NCBI GenBank assembly: GCA_033964015.1
Contig: CM066916.1
Location: 26,615,404 to 26,679,403, forward strand
Source: Scolanthus callimorphus
Taxonomy: Eukaryota; Cnidaria; Anthozoa; Actiniaria; Edwardsiidae
DNA length: 64,000 bases
Direction: 5' to 3'
The notes beneath the pieces are model-generated. The model was not told the DNA's origin. It was given only the letters and a program-made list of their open reading frames with translations, and ran no database searches. Positions 58,901 through 64,000 of this stretch are shown here, one piece after another. Within the stretch, counting starts at the first letter, position 1. The number at the start of each line of letters is the position of its first letter. Made by a program: the position numbers and the translations under genes.

Positions 58901-59950
58901 CTATACATCCACTACACAATCAATACTTTCTAAGAAGCAATCATATCCCATTCTAGAGAGCATTTCATAAACAATACCCAGTTCTCCTATTAGCTGAAAA
59001 AGGATCAGGACCCTGTTTCGTGACACATACCAGTGTACGGTGGCTCTTGTGAGGTTGTACCACCCTTAGGCCCCTGTACTTCACAACAGAAGTAAAAATT
59101 CCATACTTTCACTAAGTAAGGACTTGGGTCTAGATTGGAGGTTTGGTGCAGAATGGTTTGAGTCACAACTCTTGGATCACGATGTTTGCTCTAATTACGG
59201 CAACTGGAACTATGCCGCAGGCATTGGCAATGACCCACGAGAAGGAAGAAAGTTCAATATGGTAAAACAAGGCCTGGATTATGACCCTGATGGCAAGTAT
59301 ATTAGGACCTGGATTCCAGAGTTGGCCAAAATACCAGGAGGGAAGATCCATGTTCCATGGACATTATCTGCAGCAGAGCTCAGGTAAACTGAAAATGGCT
59401 GTTTTATTTTTGTTTTTCAATAGAAAAGGAAGAATTCCTTCCAACCTCTGTTTGACTGCCTGGGAATCCCGACTTGCCCCCTCCCACCCATTGCTCCTGT
59501 GGCTCACAGGTGCTCCGCCCCAGTAATTTCCAGTGTGAATTTTGATGACTGAAAAAATTCTTGTCTGCCATTTTGAAATCTGAAATGAATGAGAGAATGA
59601 CCAAGAAGCAGGTACAGTCAGCAAGCAACAAGCTCTGTTTATGAGATTCCCCAACATTCCATACTGCTGGGCAGAGAGATTTGGAGGTTGGATGAAAGAT
59701 GGAATTGTGCCTTTAACTGGATGAGTACAAATTCGGTATTCATCCTTGTTTCTTATTTTTCAGGTCAGCAGGAGTAGAGCTTGGTGTTACCTATCCAAAT
59801 CCAATAGTGATTGCACCAGAATGGAGCAGACACACCAGCAAAACAAAACCCTCTGGCAAACGGCCATCATCTAGCAGTACAAAACCTAGAGGGGTTGACT
59901 TTTATTTCAAGTCCTCTGACAGCAGAGGAGGACAAAGGGGGACAAGATAG
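55961..59950 (+). CDS. cry-DASH: DASH-type cryptochrome
   Basis: Three exons: 55961-57085 (375 codons), 59121-59383 and 59764-59950 (stop TAG); phases 0 and 2, 524 residues, the usual length of the family. The ATG has a good context (ataATGG). N-terminal photolyase (Rossmann) domain: RTVICLLRNDLRYHDNEAI at about 5-23 and a CFDPDHF stretch. FAD-binding C-terminal domain: GLLGTNYSTKFSPWLANGSL, YWVHFELIWRDYFKFV, and WMSNRGRQNVASF at 360-372 crossing into DLGLDWRFGAEWFE. Then SNYGNWNYAAGIGNDPREGR, diagnostic for CRY-DASH, and PYPNP-like TYPNPIV. CRY-DASH proteins bind FAD and a folate antenna and repair pyrimidine dimers in single-stranded DNA or sense blue light. The tail is Ser/Lys/Arg-rich and ends in RGGQRGTR, a possible RNA/DNA-binding RG patch. 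The first intron holds a LINE. Confidence 0.95.
57385..58905 (+). mobile_element. 5'-truncated non-LTR retrotransposon (LINE) in the cry-DASH intron
   Basis: Reverse transcriptase in sense orientation: LLDIINKIQTNMDKK at its broken start, then FIDLSKAFDTVDHDILL, GVPQGSVLGPLLFLIYIND and the catalytic FADDTNLL, then the thumb (GVLIDSNLNWKQHI). The frame closes at 58343 and continues in another frame from about 58322-58633 (YSTRSATKGNYQIQ, SGPVIWNSLP), so a frameshift has killed it. The 5' part of the RT, the endonuclease and ORF1 are missing. The 3' end is a short TGTTGTTGT tail. The style fits the Jockey/CR1-like superfamily; the exact clade was not determined. Confidence 0.92.
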
Positions 59951-60079
59951 GATTGTAAAGGACCTCTCTACAAGGCTACCTCTCTTTGAATGAAGAGTAT
60001 GCCTTTGCGGTTCATTAGCCAATCAAAGCAGCCGAAAAACAATGGAGGGGCACAAAGGCTCCCAGTTGATGATGGGCCT

Positions 60080-60383
60080 TTACAGCTTTTTCAGGTAACA
60101 CGTGACTTCACCTTTGATGCTAGAGTTTGGCAGTTGGTTTTCTGTGCTGTCCATCAATGCAAGCTGTGTCCGTGTGAGCCAATCATATCCTTACTCAGTG
60201 CATTCCATTGGCTTCCCTTGCGAGACATGTTGCGCCAGAAGCCAATTCATTGCACTAGGCGAAACTAGGCAAGGATCTGATTGGCTCACATGGTTTGAAT
60301 GACTACACAGGAAAACCCAACTGCCAAAAGCTCTCTCGATGTTTTGAACGTGCTGGGTCGCGTGTTACCTGAAACATCTGTAA
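60080..60383. mobile_element. MITE, ttacagct family, copy 2
   Basis: Ends 'ttacagctttttcaggtaac' and 'gttacctgaaacatctgtaa'. The interior 'tgcactaggcgaaac' and 'ggatctgattggctcaca' matches 51495-51789. It lies 130 bp after the cryptochrome stop and may be in its 3' UTR. Confidence 0.85.
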
Positions 60384-60965
60384 TACCAACCTCAGTTTCA
60401 GTGATAAAAGCTGAATAATTTGAGCTTGTATATTATTTCATACATTTCCTGTATTTACCTGCCACATTATAGGGAGAATCTCAAAATTTTTGACGAAGTT
60501 GTGTTAACAGATATGCAGTTCCAAAATATTGAAGAAACGTTGTTTTTGCCAACTTATGATTCATTGTAGTGTAAATTGACCATTAAAGTATTCAATCATG
60601 TACGCGTGCAAATAAGGGACATTTGCCAAAATAAGTGTTTTGAAAAGCACACTACTGGCTGATGCAGACTTTTTAGAAGAGGGTTTTTTAAACTGGGGGA
60701 GGAGGGGTATTCGGACTGGAAAACCAGAAGTGAGCAAATATTTACTTTAATAGACGAATTATTATGTAAACGAATTAGGGTGATGACAAATGAAAATGGA
60801 TGAGAACAAGAGGTTTGGGGGAGTATTCGGATTGGGACACCAGCTGGTGTTTATTATATAGGATGATGACAAATGATAATGTTTGTGAATGGACGAAAAC
60901 AGAAAGTGTTTAAATTAGGGGAGTATTTGTATTGTGTACTGTCTGTATAAATATCTATAAAAAAA

Positions 60966-61187
60966 TACACTCGTTTGCAAAAACACTGTCCACCCTAAAA
61001 AAAACTACATATATGTATCCTATCAGTCACTTTTGACAGGCGGCGTCTTTGCTATTGTTCTCTACTGCGGTCAGCTCAGCAGTGAGCAATAGCCAAGATG
61101 CTGCCTGTCAAAAGTGACTGATAAAAAGACAAAGGATACATCCCATATATATATTTAGGGTGGACAGTGTTTTTGCAAACGAGTATA
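60966..61187. mobile_element. MITE, 'actcgtttgcaaaaacac' ends
   Basis: Inverted ends 'actcgtttgcaaaaacactg' (then tccaccct) and 'cagtgtttttgcaaacgagt'. Inner arms 'tatcagtcacttttgacagg' and 'cctgtcaaaagtgactgata' also pair. 222 bp. Confidence 0.88.
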
Positions 61188-61204
61188 TGTATATAATATA
61201 TTTA

Positions 61205-61472
61205 ACAATTAGACCTCAAGGCCGAATATGCTATGATGAATAGACCATGAGGCCGAATGGTCTATTGATATCATAGCACATGAGGACTAATTGTTTTAGT
61301 ATAAACCAACTAGTTGGTCGGTTTTAGCAATGAATACCATTATTTTATATTCAAAAAATATTGGAAAGAAATGTGGTGGTTTTGCCAGGCACTGTCTATC
61401 ACTAATAGACCATTAGTAGCTCAGCCAATCAGAATGCAGGATTTGTAGTAGACCATTAGTTGGTTTATACTA
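61205..61472. repeat. Two adjoining inverted repeats
   Basis: 'aattagacctcaaggccg' with 'tatgctatgat' faces 'atcatagcaca' with 'tgaggactaattg'. 'agtataaaccaactagttgg' (61299) faces 'ccattagttggtttatact' (about 61450). Probably a MITE of about 0.2 kb next to a shorter hairpin. Confidence 0.55.
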
Positions 61473-63016
61473 ATATATATATACATATTGCAAAAGGGAA
61501 TATACCGTAGAAAAAATGGCATATGCGAGAAAAGCTGTGTAAAAGGTAGGGTAAAACGCTGTGGGTGCGCGAAAGAAAAGTAAAAAATAAAAACAAAGGA
61601 ATAGCAGCTAAATGCGCCATAGCGTGTATATAGGAGTATTATAGTGGGTGTGTTGAAAATTGATAGGCGTATGAATGAGACGACAGTCGGCGCCAAAACT
61701 AGCGATAAGGGTTGAACCAGAACATAGAGGCATGTAGAAAAAAAAAACATAACCGAAATTACTAAATATAATATGAAAACGGAATCCTAAGTGAGCTCAT
61801 CAAGGGAAGGGGAGTAGCGCTTACCACTGCATAGCATTGCTACGCGAACCTCAAATTTCAATTTACAATGGGCGATTTTTACTCCGTCAATCAATCCAAA
61901 AACGCTGGATTCGTCTACTTCAGTGGGTCGAAATTGATTGCAAAATCAAACAAAATGGTTCTAAGGAAAAGGAATGAGGTAATAATTATATTTCGAAAAT
62001 ACTGCAAATATCTCACTTGTCTCTTGTATTTTCTCAGCATACTGGAAAATACGAGTGACGCGTGAGATATTCTGCAGTATGCCACTCGAAAGTATTGCAT
62101 AACTAGTATACAGAAGACCGCTATTGGCAATGACCATATTTGGGCAGTGCATCATCCTGATATTTGCGATACACGGCGGTGCGTATAGTTTCGTCATGAA
62201 GCGGTATTGTGGTTAAAATATTTAATACAAGCCCAATCATACATCGTATTTACAGGGGCATTACTTGAGCAGAATGTCAACTGCATATTGTTTGTCCTTT
62301 CACTGGAGCCAGTCCAGTGACATAGGCATTGTCTAAAGCTATAGCATACCAGTAATCCACAGTGCGCGAGTGCCTGGTACTTAGAACATAACAGGGACCA
62401 ACACTTTATTGGTTCTCTTGATCTACCATGAAACATAAGTGAGTTGAAACGTGTAACAGCCGAAGTTCGCAACGGTTTGTACACTTTGTGACCATATTTG
62501 GACCCTGTATTACTTACGCGCATGGCGCGCTAAAACAAAAGAAAACCGTTCGATTAGCGCGCGCAAATACTTTTTTCCAAATAATGGTCATCCTTCGTAC
62601 CTTGCATAGTTCCTAGCCTGGTCTCGCGTTACACGTTTCAACTTACGTTTTCGTTTACACGTTTCAACTCACTTATAAGTTTGTGTAGCTTATAGTTGGG
62701 AGAATACTGGGGTACTTGTAAGATATACAACAAGTAAACTATGTACATTAAAAATATGATTATGAATAAGAAATCTTAACGTTTGAGTACGATAAAAACT
62801 AATTCAGTCTATAATACAATACCAGTTGTCCCTCGCTATTCAAACTAGCAGTGTTTGCAAATTATTCCTTATATCGGCTTCTTTGATTGGTCACTCGAAT
62901 GTAGGATTGTAGCCAATGGGGTCCAAGAAATCTTGAAACTGCTCATTGAGATTAAAACGCTGCTAAAAAATCTCTGTTTGCTAAAATCACGTACGAAAGG
63001 AATAAAACGCTTCTAT

Positions 63017-64000
63017 CTACTTTCTCGATCTCGTCACTCGTCTTGTAGGCACTGGTTCAGCTTTGGGTGCTGCCTTAGTTCGAGTGGTGCGTGCCTTCTT
63101 GGGTTCGGGGATAACCTCCGCCGGAGTCTCGGGAGCCCCCCTTTTCTTTCCTCTCCCTGTTGCATTTAGGGCGGAAGAATCGGTTGCTTTCACAGCTCGT
63201 CCCCCTCTTCTAGTTTTGGGAGCCTCGGGTTGCTCTTCAACAATAACTTCACTCTCATTTTCCTCTTTTGCCGGTGCACTTCGTTTCCCTCTTCTCCCTC
63301 GTGTTTTCGATGGCTCTTTAACTTCGGGTTCATTTGATGCAGAAATTTCTGCTTTCTTGGCACGGGAAGAGCGGGTTGACTTTGGTGCTTCAACGTCCTG
63401 CTTCTCCATCACAGACTCAGGTGATGGCTTTTCTTCTACAGCCATCGATGTTTGTTTGCTTCCCATCGCTTTCTTACCTCGGGTAGCACGAGTAGGTTTC
63501 ACCGCGGGAAGTGACTCTTCCACAGCTGAAGTTTGTTTCCCACGGGTGCTTCTTGTTGCCTTCTGTGACTCCACAGGCACCTCCTCCTCCATCTTCTCCG
63601 CCTGTTGACCTTTCTTTCCTCGAGTAGAACGAGTAGCTTTAGGTGCTTCTACTGGCGCAGCGACAGGATCAACCTTTCTTCCTCGAGTACCGCGAGGTCG
63701 AGGCGGCTCAGTTTCAGGAATTACTTCAACCTCAATTTTCTCTTCATCTTTGCCGTTTCTGGTGTTATGCATAGCTTTTGGGGCCTCTTTCTCAGCATCA
63801 GGTGTCTCTTTGTTCTGTGCCTTTCTTCCCCGAGTAGCACGGCCTCCCGTGTTTTCTACCTCCTCTACGGATGCAGTAGTATTGGCCTTCTTGCCTCTTG
63901 TGGAACGTGCACGTTTAGGGAGCTCTACCGGAACATCTTCAGTAATCACTGGTTCTTCCTCGAGTGCCTCTGCTTTCTTGGCACACGACGAGCGAGTGGA
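63017..64000 (-). CDS. Basic repeat protein, C-terminal part (open to the right edge)
   Basis: One uninterrupted frame of 327 codons from the window edge to the stop at 63017; the start is outside. The protein is built of about a dozen degenerate repeats of some 20-35 residues. Each repeat has a core such as KATRSTRGKK, RATRGRK, TRATRGKK or KSTRSSRAKK, followed by an acidic, Ala/Pro/Val-rich spacer (EEVPVESQ, VEEQPEAPK). It ends RRVTRSRK. Alternating basic (AT-hook-like RGRK/GRGKK) and acidic blocks suggest an intrinsically disordered, probably nuclear, chromatin- or microtubule-binding protein. I do not recognise an orthologue. Antisense frames over the same bases are artefacts of the biased composition. 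Confidence 0.7.
   Translation of the reverse strand, partial: STRSSCAKKAEALEEEPVITEDVPVELPKRARSTRGKKANTTASVEEVENTGGRATRGRKAQNKETPDAEKEAPKAMHNTRNGKDEEKIEVEVIPETEPPRPRGTRGRKVDPVAAPVEAPKATRSTRGKKGQQAEKMEEEVPVESQKATRSTRGKQTSAVEESLPAVKPTRATRGKKAMGSKQTSMAVEEKPSPESVMEKQDVEAPKSTRSSRAKKAEISASNEPEVKEPSKTRGRRGKRSAPAKEENESEVIVEEQPEAPKTRRGGRAVKATDSSALNATGRGKKRGAPETPAEVIPEPKKARTTRTKAAPKAEPVPTRRVTRSRK

Noticed and set aside
63063..63608. 181-codon plus-strand ORF
   Set aside because: Antisense of the basic repeat protein; the Ser/Phe-rich product reflects the complement of its codon bias.

Overview
This is a eukaryotic (animal) nuclear window. It is AT-rich, with small GT-AG exons separated by long repeat-filled introns. 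The recognisable genes (a three-Ig FGF receptor, a DASH cryptochrome, an enolase-4 homologue) and the very dense load of short inverted-repeat elements fit an anthozoan cnidarian, probably a stony coral. The species-level guess is inference; the animal assignment is secure.

Layout. (1) 870-3025, minus: five 5' exons of an enolase-4 (ENO4) homologue; the enolase barrel lies off the left edge. (2) 3026-13042: about 10 kb without a certain gene, holding a 553-bp tandem duplication, LINE scraps, inverted partial copies of the next gene and two possible exons. (3) 13156-16152, plus: a seven-exon gene reconstructed here from splice sites and phase. It encodes a 248-residue basic protein with a clear signal peptide, which I do not recognise. 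(4) 16153-20839: repeats, including a 0.69-kb foldback. (5) 20840-40689, minus: a complete FGF receptor in 14 coding exons (1080 residues): signal peptide, Ig1, 12-residue micro-exon linker, Ig2, Ig3, transmembrane segment, split tyrosine kinase and a 294-residue tail. Its introns are crowded with MITEs, tandem repeats and SINEs, several starting within a few bases of a 5' splice site. (6) 40690-55960: about 15 kb of intergenic DNA with a 3.5-kb foldback element. (7) 55961-59950, plus: a complete three-exon DASH cryptochrome (524 residues) with a decayed LINE in its first intron. (8) 60080-63016: MITEs. (9) 63017-64000, minus: the 3' end of a gene for a basic repeat protein with about a dozen TRG/TRS-K motifs.

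The genes do not form a pathway. They are independent animal genes: FGF signalling at the cell surface, a blue-light/DNA-repair flavoprotein, a sperm-type enolase relative, an unknown secreted protein and a probably nuclear basic protein. Exon borders were placed by hand from GT/AG sites, phase and family similarity. Where phase closes across every junction (FGFR, cryptochrome, secreted protein) I am confident; repeat borders are approximate.
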